Shown here: positions 46,250 to 54,179 of the stretch, in pieces | How positions within the stretch are numbered: the first letter of the stretch is position 1 | Layout: the number at the start of each line of letters is the position of its first letter | NCBI GenBank assembly: GCA_016192065.1 | Contig: JACPUX010000032.1 | Span: 35,784-99,783 of the forward strand | DNA from: Betaproteobacteria bacterium | Lineage (GTDB): Bacteria > Pseudomonadota > Gammaproteobacteria > Burkholderiales > Casimicrobiaceae | DNA length: 64,000 nt | Reading direction: 5' to 3' | Notes under the pieces: model-generated | Told to the model about the DNA's origin: nothing | The model's database searches: none | The model's input: only the letters and a program-made list of their open reading frames with translations | Made by a program: the position numbers and the translations under genes

Positions 46250-46540
46250 CTACTCGTAGCCGCCCTCACGTTGATGCCGGATGGCGAGGATCAGCGCCGT
46301 GTCGGCGGCAACGTCATAGCGATAGAGCGCAACGTAGCCGCTGCGCCCACGCGAGATGACCAGTTCGCGCAAACCGGCTTCGGCCTCGCGGCAGATCAGG
46401 GGGTGTTGCCTGAGGAGGGCGAGGCCGTCGATCAGCACCCGCGAGGTGGCTGCGGCGGAGTGCGTTTCCTGTTCGATCAGGAAGTCGGTCAGGCGCTCGA
46501 TATCGCGCTGAGCGCCGGGGGCGAGGACAAGGCGGGTCAA
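46250..46540 (-). CDS. ParE/RelE-family toxin
   Basis: About 96 residues of the RelE/ParE superfamily. Family features are APGAQRDIERLTDFL near residue 6-20, then LRELVISRGRSGYVALYRYD near 60-78 and LAIRHQREGGYE at the end. I chose the TTG at 46540, seven bases after the antitoxin stop, because the ATG-initiated frame extends 34 codons back into the antitoxin gene and those residues are unrelated to the family. It forms a toxin-antitoxin pair with the upstream RHH gene. ParE toxins usually act on DNA gyrase. Confidence 0.8.
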   Translation of the reverse strand: MTRLVLAPGAQRDIERLTDFLIEQETHSAAATSRVLIDGLALLRQHPLICREAEAGLRELVISRGRSGYVALYRYDVAADTALILAIRHQREGGYE

Positions 46541-46547
46541 GATGCCG

Positions 46548-46829
46548 CTACAACTTGCGGGGTTTCGGCTTGCTCGCGCGTTTGCCTTCGGTCTTGGCGA
46601 GGATGTAGCTGAACACCTCGTCGGCGTCGTAGACCAGCCCATACTGGGCCACTTCCTGTTCGGCTTTCAGCGCCGACGCAAGGAAAGCCTGCCGCCGCTG
46701 GGCCAGTGCGGCCTGGGCTTCGATGGCTTCCACCATCCAGGCATGCGGCGTCTTGCCGCTGGCGGCGGCGGCGGACGCGACGCGCTCTTTCAGGTCGTCG
46801 GGGAGCTTGATGGTGGTGGTGACGGTCAT
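46548..46829 (-). CDS. ribbon-helix-helix antitoxin
   Basis: A 93-residue protein with an N-terminal RHH motif (TVTTTIKLPDDLKERVASAA, then GKTPHAWMVEAIE) and a basic C-terminus ending KPKPRKL. It is first in the pair with the ParE-like toxin, as expected for this type II toxin-antitoxin class. It would dimerise, bind its own promoter and cover the toxin's active surface. Confidence 0.85.
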   Translation of the reverse strand: MTVTTTIKLPDDLKERVASAAAASGKTPHAWMVEAIEAQAALAQRRQAFLASALKAEQEVAQYGLVYDADEVFSYILAKTEGKRASKPKPRKL

Positions 46830-46856
46830 GGCGGCTCCGGAAAATCAGGTAATACG

Positions 46857-46885
46857 AAAGTAACACCTCGACGGCGAAGCGTCAA
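46857..46885 (-). promoter_or_regulatory. promoter of the RHH/ParE pair
   Basis: On the minus strand, TTGACG (46885-46880) and TACTTT (46862-46857) are 17 bp apart, with transcription expected near 46850, just before the antitoxin ATG at 46829. The -35 box overlaps an inverted repeat GACG-N6-CGTC (46870-46883), a plausible antitoxin operator. Confidence 0.5.
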
Positions 46886-46919
46886 TTTGCCCTTATCGTC
46901 CCTTATCATCCCCGCCAGG

Positions 46920-47097
46920 CTGACCTATCCCCAGATCGACCCCAGCGCCTTTTCCCTCGGCCCGCTGTCGGTGCGCTGGTACGGGCAGACTGATGTACCT
47001 CGCCGGATTTGTTGCCTTCGTGATGCTCGGCCGCCGGCGTGGCGATGGTGATCTGGTCGAGAAAGGCTACGGCCAGGTAAGCCCCAAGGCTTCATAG
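46920..47097 (+). pseudogene. lgt: 5' fragment of lgt with a frameshift
   Basis: LTYPQIDPSAFSLGPLSVRW-YG is the conserved start of prolipoprotein diacylglyceryl transferase. After YG, four extra bases (CAGA) shift the frame; the next frame continues with LMYLAGFVAFVMLGRRRGDG, again Lgt. Homology ends near 47080 and a stop follows at 47095. Only about 55 of some 265 codons remain and the start codon is lost. Since lgt is essential, an intact copy must be elsewhere. Confidence 0.75.
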
Positions 47098-47109
47098 GGG
47101 CGAGGGTCT

Positions 47110-47628
47110 TTACAGATATTCCAGCGCGCTGTTGTACTCCCCGACGATGGCCAGCAGAGCCTGGGCTTCGTCTCCGGCGAGATCGCGGCGCCGTGCCGTG
47201 TCGGCGATGAGCCGCACCGCCTGGCGAAGATCGCGCAGGCGTGCCGCATTGACCGAATAACCCTTGACCAGGTGGCCGCGCAACACCCGCGTGGCCCAGA
47301 TGCCGAACTGGGTACCGCGCAGCGACTTGATGCGGTAACCGACGGAAATGATCACGTCGAGGTTGTAGGCGTCGACCTGGTAGGTTTTGCCGTCGGCGGC
47401 AGTAGGTGCAAATTTTGCACATACTGAATCCGGGTCGAGCTCGCCCTCCCGAAACACGTTGCGGACGTGCTTGGTGATGACCGACCGCTCGCGCCCGAAC
47501 AGCTCCGCCATCTTTGCCTGCGTCAGCCATACCGTGTCGCGCAGGAGGCGCACCTCGACCAGCGCCGAGCCGTCCTCGGCCTGATAGACCAGAACCTCGC
47601 CGCCGTTGCTCGGGCCCATCCCGCTCAT
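47110..47628 (-). CDS. RhuM-family (virulence protein) homologue, truncated
   Basis: A 172-residue protein matching the N-terminal part of the RhuM family: QAEDGSALVEVRLLRDTVWL, the HTH-like LTQAKMAELFGRERSVITKH near residue 36-55, and the conserved YNLDVIISVGYRIKSLRGTQ near 90-110. Family members are usually about 300 residues or more and continue with a further helical domain; here the frame stops after EYNSALEYL, next to the lgt fragment on the opposite strand. The 3' end was therefore probably lost at a recombination point near 47.1 kb. RhuM-like genes are common in mobile and defence regions; their function is not established. Confidence 0.75.
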   Translation of the reverse strand: MSGMGPSNGGEVLVYQAEDGSALVEVRLLRDTVWLTQAKMAELFGRERSVITKHVRNVFREGELDPDSVCAKFAPTAADGKTYQVDAYNLDVIISVGYRIKSLRGTQFGIWATRVLRGHLVKGYSVNAARLRDLRQAVRLIADTARRRDLAGDEAQALLAIVGEYNSALEYL

Positions 47629-47756
47629 GCCTCGGTCTCCATGGGTCGTCTTGCGGAATCATTCTGAATGGATGAAGTGTAACAGCGTGCAGCCGCCCCT
47701 CGCCGGATGCGGCCTCCGCTGTCAGTAATACGGCTCGTCGCACCCCGCCGCAGCGC

Positions 47757-48410
47757 TCAAACCACCTTGACCCCGAACCCCTCGCCTCCTTCGTCGGTGA
47801 GATGCACCGCGCAGGCGATGCAGGGGTCGAAGCTGTGGAAGATGCGCAGTACTTCGAGCGGCTGCTTGGGGTCGTGAATGGCGTGGCGGGCGAGCGCGGC
47901 CTCGTAGGCGCCGGACTTGCCGTCGGAGTCGCGCGGGCCGGCGTTCCAGGTGCTCGACACGACGCACTGGTAGTTGGCGATCTTCTCGTTGTCGATGACG
48001 ATCCAGTGGGCGAGGCCGCCGCGCGGGAAGAAAGAACCCGAGGGGTCACCCATGCCCTTGGCCGGCAGGTCGCCGAAAGTCATGAAGTTGCCGCGGCCGG
48101 GATGCTCGGGCCAGATGCCGATGGCCACCGGCACGCCGCCGACAACGAAATTCGGATGCGGGTTCTTGCCGCCGAGGAGGGTGTGCAGCGCCACCACCTC
48201 GCGCTGCCAGGCGAGCGCATCGAGGTCGTGCGCCACCGCCATCAGGTTGGTTTCCGGCGGCAGCGTGTAGGCCGGATGGCCCGTGTAGCCGTTGCGGAAG
48301 AGGCCGAGCTGGCCGCTATCCACCTGTTTCTTCGGTATCGCCTGCACATTGGCGAAACACCTTTCTTGATTTTCCAGCCTCCCATGGCTAACATCGCCCC
48401 GCGCCGCCAT
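47757..48410 (-). pseudogene. relic of a [NiFe]-hydrogenase large-subunit gene
   Basis: A 217-codon frame that stitches together separate parts of an uptake-hydrogenase large subunit (about 600 residues). One part includes GQLGLFRNGYTGHPAYTLPP and LLGGKNPHPNFVVGGVP; then about 60 residues are missing before GNFMTFGDLPAKGM; another 150 or so are missing before HWIVIDNEKIANYQCVV; the end has DPCIACAVHLTD with the distal Ni-binding CxxC. The N-terminal RxCGxC motif is absent. All deletions are in frame, but the protein cannot hold the Ni-Fe site. The first 25 codons are unrelated. Confidence 0.82.
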
Positions 48411-48461
48411 ATTCGGCTCGCGTTTCTTTTCGAGGTTTGTATGTTGGAGATTGCAGTCGTC

Positions 48462-48503
48462 CGATAACCCGATCCCCGCGCCAGCGGGGCGTTCAGGTTA
48501 TCG
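48462..48503. repeat. two-level inverted repeat upstream of rsgA
   Basis: CGATAACC and GGTTATCG (8 bp, perfect) enclose CCCCGC-GCCA-GCGGGG (6-bp stem). The structure could form a hairpin with an internal loop 80 bp before rsgA. It may be a terminator-like structure, a recombination site or an rsgA leader element. Confidence 0.5.
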
Positions 48504-48584
48504 CGAGCACAAACGTTTGGCAGGCCGCCCCGCGGGTGGTTTGCTGGTTCTGTTCGTTTCGATGACTGCAATTGGATTTCCAAC

Positions 48585-49739
48585 ATGACCTCTTCCAAGT
48601 CGAAGCAATCGCTTCTTCACACTCTTACCCAGCGGGACGGCATTGCCGATGCCCGCCCTGATTCGGAACCCACTGCGCCGGTCGCAATTGACCACTATGC
48701 AGGCTTTGCGCCGCCAAACCGGCTTTGTGATTCGGGCGAATCCATCGCTCGGGTGACGGCGGTCGATCGCGATCAATACCTCATCAGGAACGCGGCGGGT
48801 GAGCGGCCCGCGAAGCTCACCGGCCGGGCCGCCTATGCCTGCGCATCCGCTGCCGATATGCCTTGCGTCGGCGATTGGGTACGCGTGAAGTATCACGATG
48901 CGGGCGAACACGCGAGCATTCTCGAGGTGCTGCCGCGGCAGTCGTTTCTGCGCCGGAAACGGCCGGGCGATACCGTGGAGTTCCAGATGATCGCCGCCAA
49001 TATCGACGTAGCGTTCATCGTTCAATCCTGCCACTTCGATTTTAATGTGCGCAGGCTGGAGCGCTATTTGGTGATGGCGAGCGAAGGGCATATCGAGCCC
49101 GTCGTCCTGCTGACCAAGACCGATCTAATCACCGCGCAGGCGCTGGAGCAATTGATTGCGCGGATTCGCTCGGCCGGCATAAGCGCCCGCATCATCGCGC
49201 TCAGCAACGTCAGCGGCAAAGGCGTTGACCAGCTCCGCGGGCTGATTCAGCCCGGCAAAACCTACTGCCTGCTCGGATCATCCGGGGTCGGCAAAACCAC
49301 CCTCGTCAATCGTCTGCTCGCAGACTCCGATCTAGTCACAGGGGCGGTGAGCCTCACCGGAGAAGGCCGGCATACGACTACGCGGCGGCAGCTTTTGGTG
49401 CTTGAGTCCGGGGGTTTCTTGATCGACATGCCGGGCATGCGCGAGTTGGGAATGCTCGGGGTCAGCGAAGGAATCGATGCGAGTTTTGCCGACCTTCAAG
49501 CGTATGCGCGGCAATGCCGCTTCGCCGACTGCACCCACAGCAGCGAGCCGGGTTGCGCCATTCAGAGCGCCATAGCGCAAGGGGAGCTGGATGCGGGGCA
49601 TTTTCAGAACTACCTGAAGCTCAAGAAGGAAACTGAGTTTCATGACCTGTCGCAACTCGAAAGGCGCCAGAAGGAACGGGCCTTCGGAAGGCTGGTGCGC
49701 TCGGTCAGCAAGGCCAAGGGGAAGCGAAAGGAGACCTAA
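48585..49739 (+). CDS. rsgA: ribosome small subunit-dependent GTPase RsgA
   Basis: A 384-residue circularly permuted GTPase that helps the 30S subunit mature. An OB-fold domain (about 45-130) is followed by GTPase motifs in permuted order: G4 LLTKTDLI near 170, G1 GSSGVGKTTL near 230, G3 DMPGMRE near 283. The C-terminal zinc site is CRFADCTHSSEPGC near 308, and a basic tail ends the protein. It is longer at the N-terminus than typical RsgA (about 300-350 residues). The gene marks the right edge of the degraded accessory region. Confidence 0.92.
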   Translation: MTSSKSKQSLLHTLTQRDGIADARPDSEPTAPVAIDHYAGFAPPNRLCDSGESIARVTAVDRDQYLIRNAAGERPAKLTGRAAYACASAADMPCVGDWVRVKYHDAGEHASILEVLPRQSFLRRKRPGDTVEFQMIAANIDVAFIVQSCHFDFNVRRLERYLVMASEGHIEPVVLLTKTDLITAQALEQLIARIRSAGISARIIALSNVSGKGVDQLRGLIQPGKTYCLLGSSGVGKTTLVNRLLADSDLVTGAVSLTGEGRHTTTRRQLLVLESGGFLIDMPGMRELGMLGVSEGIDASFADLQAYARQCRFADCTHSSEPGCAIQSAIAQGELDAGHFQNYLKLKKETEFHDLSQLERRQKERAFGRLVRSVSKAKGKRKET

Positions 49740-49789
49740 GTCCCCGTCGCCATGACTCGCGCGACTCTAGCCAGCAAGGCCGCGCGAGA

Positions 49790-50275
49790 TCAACCCGTCG
49801 GCCAGTTCCCGCCCTTCATGACCTCGAGATACCGATCGACGATTTCTTTCGGGCTCAGGCCCGCGGGTTGATAACCCGCGAATTGCATGACGATGTAGCC
49901 GGCATGGTTGCGCAGGAGCCAGGCTTCGGTGGAGTCGGTGGATTTTGCATCGGCGCGCGCGACGAGGTATTGCACGAGATTCATGCCTTCGTCGTCGAGT
50001 TCCGCGTCACTGCCCAGCGTGGTCTTGCCTGGGGTGAGGTTTTGCGCGGCTTCGAGCGTGCTCAGCAGCGCCGTGGGAAGATCGCGCGTGCCGCTTGGCC
50101 GTGCGCGGTTTTCGACGCTCGGCACGTCGCTGCGATGGCGCGGTGCGTCGCCGGACAAGCGATTTGAAAAGCCTTGCAACACAGACTGAAAGGCATGCGC
50201 GAGCGAACGCTGGCTTCTGCCCGCGTTGGGTTCCAGGGATGTTGCCAGGCCAAGGTCGAAATGAATGCTGCTCAT
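49790..50275 (-). CDS. hypothetical protein
   Basis: About 161 residues from the ATG at 50275. It starts SSIHFDLGLA, has a disordered-looking middle and an alpha-helical end with NLVQYLVARADAK and PKEIVDRYLEVMKGG. I do not recognise a family. The frame is open further upstream to 50494, but that part overlaps the divergent NnrS gene and has poor composition. The two genes start within about 50 bp of each other and may share a control region. Confidence 0.5.
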   Translation of the reverse strand: MSSIHFDLGLATSLEPNAGRSQRSLAHAFQSVLQGFSNRLSGDAPRHRSDVPSVENRARPSGTRDLPTALLSTLEAAQNLTPGKTTLGSDAELDDEGMNLVQYLVARADAKSTDSTEAWLLRNHAGYIVMQFAGYQPAGLSPKEIVDRYLEVMKGGNWPTG

Positions 50276-50321
50276 GCTGTCGCTCCTGCGCTTTGCCGCG
50301 AGCACCCGACGGGCCCTGGGC

Positions 50322-51686
50322 ATGAACGGCACTTTAGCGCCAGGCTCATCGGCGCAAGGCCTGGAACAATCGGTCGAATCGGCCTCAATTCCGCTCGCCC
50401 AGGAACCAGGGCCGGCCGCAAGCCCTTCTGCCGCCCTTGTTGCGCCCTGCCCGCCCGCGTTAAGCTGCGGGCTTACGGCCATTCCACCAAGCATCTTGCG
50501 CTTTACCGCTCCGCTCTGGGCAGCACCCTTTCGTCCTTTCTACCTGCTCGGCGCGATTTATGCCCTGCTGCTGGCCGGCGCCTGGGTGTTCGCGCCGCAA
50601 ACACCGGCCCAGGCCGCGGCCTGGCATGGCCACGAAATGCTTTTCGGTTTTGCCGCGGCGATCGTCTCCGGCATCTTGCTCACCGCGCTGCCCAGTTGGG
50701 CTGGCACCCCGGAGTGGCAAGGACGGCGGCTCGCGGCACTGGTGGCCTGTTGGCTCGCCGGGCGCATCGCGTTCTGGTGCGAGGCGCTGCCCCTGCCGCT
50801 ACGCGCCCTGCTCGATGTTGCCTATTTCCCCTTGCTGGTGCTGTTGCTTTCGCCCCAGCTCCTGCGCCTGGCCGAGCGGCGTTTTCTTTGGTTGCTGCCC
50901 ATCCTGGGCGGTTTTGCCGCGGCCCAGATCATTTTCTGGCTGGGCCAATGGCATGCGGCCACGACGCTCGCCCAGGCCGGCTTGCAGTTGGGCATCCACG
51001 CTCTGCTCCTGCTGTTCGTCGTCAAAGGCGGGCTGCTCACGCCCATATTCACCGGCAACGCCTTGCGCGAACGCCGGCTGGGCGACGCGCCCAAGCTCCT
51101 GCCCGAACTCGAATATGCCCTGGGCGTGGCGGTGTTGCTGCTGGCGCTGGCCGAGCCCCTGGCCACGCCGCCGGCATCGCTTGCCGTGGTTTGCTTTGGC
51201 ACCGCCGTGCTACTGGGCTTCCGTTCCTGGCGCTGGCGCGGCTGGCAGGTGGCCGACTTGCCCATGCTCGCGGCCATGCATGTCGCCTTCGTTTGGCTGA
51301 TCGGCGCTCTGGTCTTGCGCGGCTGGGCCGCGCTCGATGCGCGCCTGGCGCCCGGAGCCTGGCAACATGCCTTTCTGGTGGGCGCCGTGGGGGCGATGAT
51401 GCTGTCGCTGATGAACCGCGTCAGCTTGCGCCACACCGGCCGGACGCTGGCGGTCAGTGCCACGATGCGCGTGGCGCTGGCGCTGGTGTCGCTGGCCGCG
51501 GTGCTGCGCGTCGCCGCGTCGCTGCTGCAGCTCGACAGCGCTTGGGCGGCCGGCGCCATGACCCTTTGGGCCAGCGCCTTTGGCCTCTACCTGTTCGAAT
51601 TTGGCCCGGCGCTGTGTTCACCGAGCCGGCCGCGCGCCAGCAGCGCCCAAGAGGCGGCCAACCTCAAGCGCGAAACACCTTCTTAA
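50322..51686 (+). CDS. NnrS family membrane protein
   Basis: About 454 residues with some 12 transmembrane helices. Family features are APFRPFYLLGAIYALLL near the start of the membrane part, AWHGHEMLFGFAAAIVSGILL with conserved His residues, and MMLSLMNRVSLRHTGR near residue 370. NnrS is a haem- and copper-containing membrane protein found with denitrification genes and linked to protection from nitric oxide stress. The start is unclear: the frame opens at 50265, but residues before the PPSILRF segment are non-conserved; the ATG at 50322 avoids overlap with the divergent gene. It converges with the MeaB-type gene. Confidence 0.85.
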   Translation: MNGTLAPGSSAQGLEQSVESASIPLAQEPGPAASPSAALVAPCPPALSCGLTAIPPSILRFTAPLWAAPFRPFYLLGAIYALLLAGAWVFAPQTPAQAAAWHGHEMLFGFAAAIVSGILLTALPSWAGTPEWQGRRLAALVACWLAGRIAFWCEALPLPLRALLDVAYFPLLVLLLSPQLLRLAERRFLWLLPILGGFAAAQIIFWLGQWHAATTLAQAGLQLGIHALLLLFVVKGGLLTPIFTGNALRERRLGDAPKLLPELEYALGVAVLLLALAEPLATPPASLAVVCFGTAVLLGFRSWRWRGWQVADLPMLAAMHVAFVWLIGALVLRGWAALDARLAPGAWQHAFLVGAVGAMMLSLMNRVSLRHTGRTLAVSATMRVALALVSLAAVLRVAASLLQLDSAWAAGAMTLWASAFGLYLFEFGPALCSPSRPRASSAQEAANLKRETPS

Positions 51687-51696
51687 ACCTCGCCGC

Positions 51697-52929
51697 TCAG
51701 GGCGCCCGCCGCGCCGCCACCAGCCCCGCCAATACCAGCAGCGCGCGCTCGCCCAGGGTCAGCGCGGCGTCACCTGGGGGAAGTACTTGCCGCAGCAGCC
51801 CCTGCGGCGAGTGTGGGAGCGCGGCCAGGGCACGCGCGCTGCCGCGCCCCGCCGGAAGCAGCAGCGCACCGCCTGGCAAGTTTGCGGCCGCAAGCAGCGC
51901 GCCTTCGAGCAGCTCGCGCTGGCGCGTGCAAACGACGACGGCGCAGGCCTTGTTCCCCGCGGCCCGGGCTATGGCCGCAGCGCAGTTTTCACCGGTCACC
52001 GTGACCCCGGCGAGCACCGGCCAGCGCGCCGGTGGCAGGCGCGGCTCGACCAGCAGCACCTCAAACCCGGCGGCGGCGGCAATGGGTCCCAGGGCGCGCG
52101 CGAACCGGGTGGCGCCCACCAGCACGAGTGGCATGACGCTAGGTCGTGCAGGCCAGGTGCCTGCACTCGCCAGGCGGCGGCCACGGCCCGCCACCTCGAC
52201 GTGCGCTGCCATGGCCTCGACCAGTTCCGCGAGGCCCGCGCCTTGTAACGCCACCACGGGCAAGACTTGCACCGTCCATTCGCCTTGCCGCCGCCCGGCG
52301 AAATGAACACGGAGGTCGAGCAGCGTTTTCGCGGCGGTGGGCTGGTCGGCCTTGCTGACCACCAAGATGTCGGCGATCTCCAATACCCCGGCCTTGATGG
52401 CCTGCACCTCGTCGCCCAGACCCGGCGGGCAGATCACCACCCGGGTATCGGCCAGGCCGGCGACTTCGACCTCGGACTGTCCGGTGCCCACGGTTTCGAC
52501 GATGACCAGATCAAAACCGGCGGCGTCGAACAGATCGATGATCCGACCGGCGCTGCGGGAGAGGCCGCCCAAGTGCCCGCGGGCGGAGACCGAGCGGATG
52601 AATACGGTATCGCTGGCAATTTCGCCCATACGCACGCGGTCTCCGAGGAGCGATCCGCCGGTCACCGGGCTCGAAGGATCCACCGCGAGCACGGCGACGC
52701 GTTGGCCGCGCCGCAAGTACTCCTGCAAAAGTGCGGCGATGAGCGTGGACTTGCCCGCCCCCGGCGCGCCGGTGATGCCGATAATTTGCGCCCGCCCGCA
52801 GTGTTTGCGCACCGCACGCCAAAGCTCCTCGGCGCCCACACGCTCGTTTTCGATGCGGCTGATGGCGCGCGCCAGGGCGGCGCGGTTTCCCGAGAGCAGC
52901 GCTTCGAGTTCGCTGGAACGAGGATTCAA
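51697..52929 (-). CDS. MeaB/ArgK-type GTPase fused to an XdhC-like Rossmann domain
   Basis: A 410-residue protein. Residues 1-255 are a MeaB (G3E-family) GTPase: Walker A GAPGAGKST at 54-62, DPSSPVTGGSLLGDR near 84, VETVGTGQSE near 144 and SKAD near 193. MeaB protects and loads B12-dependent mutases. The usual C-terminal dimerisation arm is absent; residues about 268-410 instead resemble the C-terminal half of XdhC: LVLVGATRFARALGPIAAAA, then LLVEPRLPP, CAVVVCTRQRELLEGALLAA and a final LTLGERALLVLAGLVAARR. XdhC inserts sulfurated cofactor into molybdenum hydroxylases. The third Gly of the GxGxxA motif is not kept (GATRFA). The gene lies 76 bp downstream of the cytochrome b genes. Confidence 0.85.
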   Translation of the reverse strand: MNPRSSELEALLSGNRAALARAISRIENERVGAEELWRAVRKHCGRAQIIGITGAPGAGKSTLIAALLQEYLRRGQRVAVLAVDPSSPVTGGSLLGDRVRMGEIASDTVFIRSVSARGHLGGLSRSAGRIIDLFDAAGFDLVIVETVGTGQSEVEVAGLADTRVVICPPGLGDEVQAIKAGVLEIADILVVSKADQPTAAKTLLDLRVHFAGRRQGEWTVQVLPVVALQGAGLAELVEAMAAHVEVAGRGRRLASAGTWPARPSVMPLVLVGATRFARALGPIAAAAGFEVLLVEPRLPPARWPVLAGVTVTGENCAAAIARAAGNKACAVVVCTRQRELLEGALLAAANLPGGALLLPAGRGSARALAALPHSPQGLLRQVLPPGDAALTLGERALLVLAGLVAARRAP

Positions 52930-53005
52930 GAGGGCTAGTAGAACGCAGGGCGCGGGCGGGGTTGCGCCGCTTCCCTGATTCTACCAGCCGAAGTGCACGA
53001 GGGCT

Positions 53006-53626
53006 TCAGAGCGGCTCGGAGATACCGTACTTCTTCACCATGCGGAAGTGGAAGTACAAGAACACCGCGAGCCCGATGGGAATGGCCAGGATGTGAACGT
53101 AGTAGATGAGCTTCAGGGTGAAATGGTCGAGCAGCCATTGCTGGATTTGCGCGCCGCCAACCCAGGTGTTGACGTAATCGAGCCACATCGCGTAGGACCA
53201 ATAGGAGCGCCAGTCCCAAGGCAGGATCAGGCCGGTGGCGACGAGCAAGAAGACCAGCAACAACTGGAACACGCCCGTCAGCCAGGTGAACTGTCGCGGG
53301 CTCTGATAGGCCTTGAGATAGAACACGATCAGCATGTGGGAGAACACCGTCGCCAGGAGCAGCGTCGAGCTCCATCGGTGCAGATTTCGGAACAGCCAGC
53401 CCAGGGGGACTTCGTTGCTCAGGACGACGATGCTCTGCAAGGCCTGGTCGGGCTGAGGCACATAGAAGAACAGCATGAACAGGCCCGAGACCAGTTGAAG
53501 GAGAATCAGGAAGAGCGAAATCCCCCCAAAACAATAGAAGAAGTTGACGTGCGCCGGAATCGGCCGCGCCTTCTTGAGTCGAATCCGCTCCCTGATCCAT
53601 TCGGCCAGGTCTGGCACGCCAGCCAT
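53006..53626 (-). CDS. cytochrome b6-like dihaem protein
   Basis: A 206-residue membrane protein matching the N-terminal dihaem half of cytochrome b. Haem ligands are two His pairs: LHRWSSTLLLATVFSHM (13 residues apart, near 83-97) and VHILAIPIGLAVFLYFH (14 apart, near 178-193). The 13/14 spacing is that of b6f-type proteins; bc1 has 13/13. The quinone-site C-terminal domain is absent. It is encoded with a lipoprotein and a second, longer cytochrome b with a haem c, all on one strand, so they probably form one membrane electron-transfer complex. Confidence 0.87.
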   Translation of the reverse strand: MAGVPDLAEWIRERIRLKKARPIPAHVNFFYCFGGISLFLILLQLVSGLFMLFFYVPQPDQALQSIVVLSNEVPLGWLFRNLHRWSSTLLLATVFSHMLIVFYLKAYQSPRQFTWLTGVFQLLLVFLLVATGLILPWDWRSYWSYAMWLDYVNTWVGGAQIQQWLLDHFTLKLIYYVHILAIPIGLAVFLYFHFRMVKKYGISEPL

Positions 53627-53628
53627 GA

Positions 53629-54126
53629 TCAGTCCTTCTTGGGCACCGCGGTTTCGGGCGCCGTCTTGCTGGCGAGGGCGTCATCCTTTTGCATGCCGTG
53701 GGTATCGCCGGTGAAGTCGATCTTCCAGGTGTTGGTGGCCGGGTCCAGATTGAGCGGAAGCTCCTGCTTGACCTCGTATTCGTCGCCGAAACTGGAAGGC
53801 ATCTTGAAGCTGATCGCCACCAAGGCCTGCTTGCCTTTGATCTGGGCCGCCCCCACCGTTACCTTGAACCCAGGGGGATAGTTCTTGATGATTTCCAGGA
53901 ACTGATTCAGGTTCAGATTGGCCGAGGCACCGGTGGTGAGCTTGTAGGCTTCGCTGGCGGGTGTGGTGCCGCCCTCGACTTTGGAAGTCGAAATCAAATC
54001 ATAGAAGCGCTTGGCCACCGCCTCGGGGCTTTCCTCGGCTTGCCCGGTGCCGCCGCATCCGGCGAAAACCAGCACGACCATCAGAGCGAAGATTCCAGAT
54101 ATTGCTCGGCCAAACCCTGGGTTCAT
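53629..54126 (-). CDS. lipoprotein with DUF4878/NTF2-like fold
   Basis: A 165-residue lipoprotein. The signal peptide ends in the lipobox VFAGCGG near residue 24. After a short linker, SPEAVAKRFYDLIST begins a region with the look of NTF2-like DUF4878 domains (a helix followed by a curved sheet, ending in NTWKIDFTGD). It lies between two cytochrome b genes with only 2 bp to the next one, so it is likely an accessory or structural subunit of that complex. Its function is not known. Confidence 0.75.
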   Translation of the reverse strand: MNPGFGRAISGIFALMVVLVFAGCGGTGQAEESPEAVAKRFYDLISTSKVEGGTTPASEAYKLTTGASANLNLNQFLEIIKNYPPGFKVTVGAAQIKGKQALVAISFKMPSSFGDEYEVKQELPLNLDPATNTWKIDFTGDTHGMQKDDALASKTAPETAVPKKD

Positions 54127-54179
54127 TTATGCCACCTCATCCACGTCATCGCAAATTCTCCTCTTGTGCTCGGAAGACC

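Noticed and set aside
48462..48503. Integron attC site
   Set aside because: The outer arm GTTATCG does not match the GTTRRRY core, no integrase gene is present and no repeated array of such sites is seen.
41313..48584. Prophage or insertion sequence
   Set aside because: No integrase, transposase, capsid or terminal repeat pair could be found, only gene fragments and toxin-antitoxin pairs.
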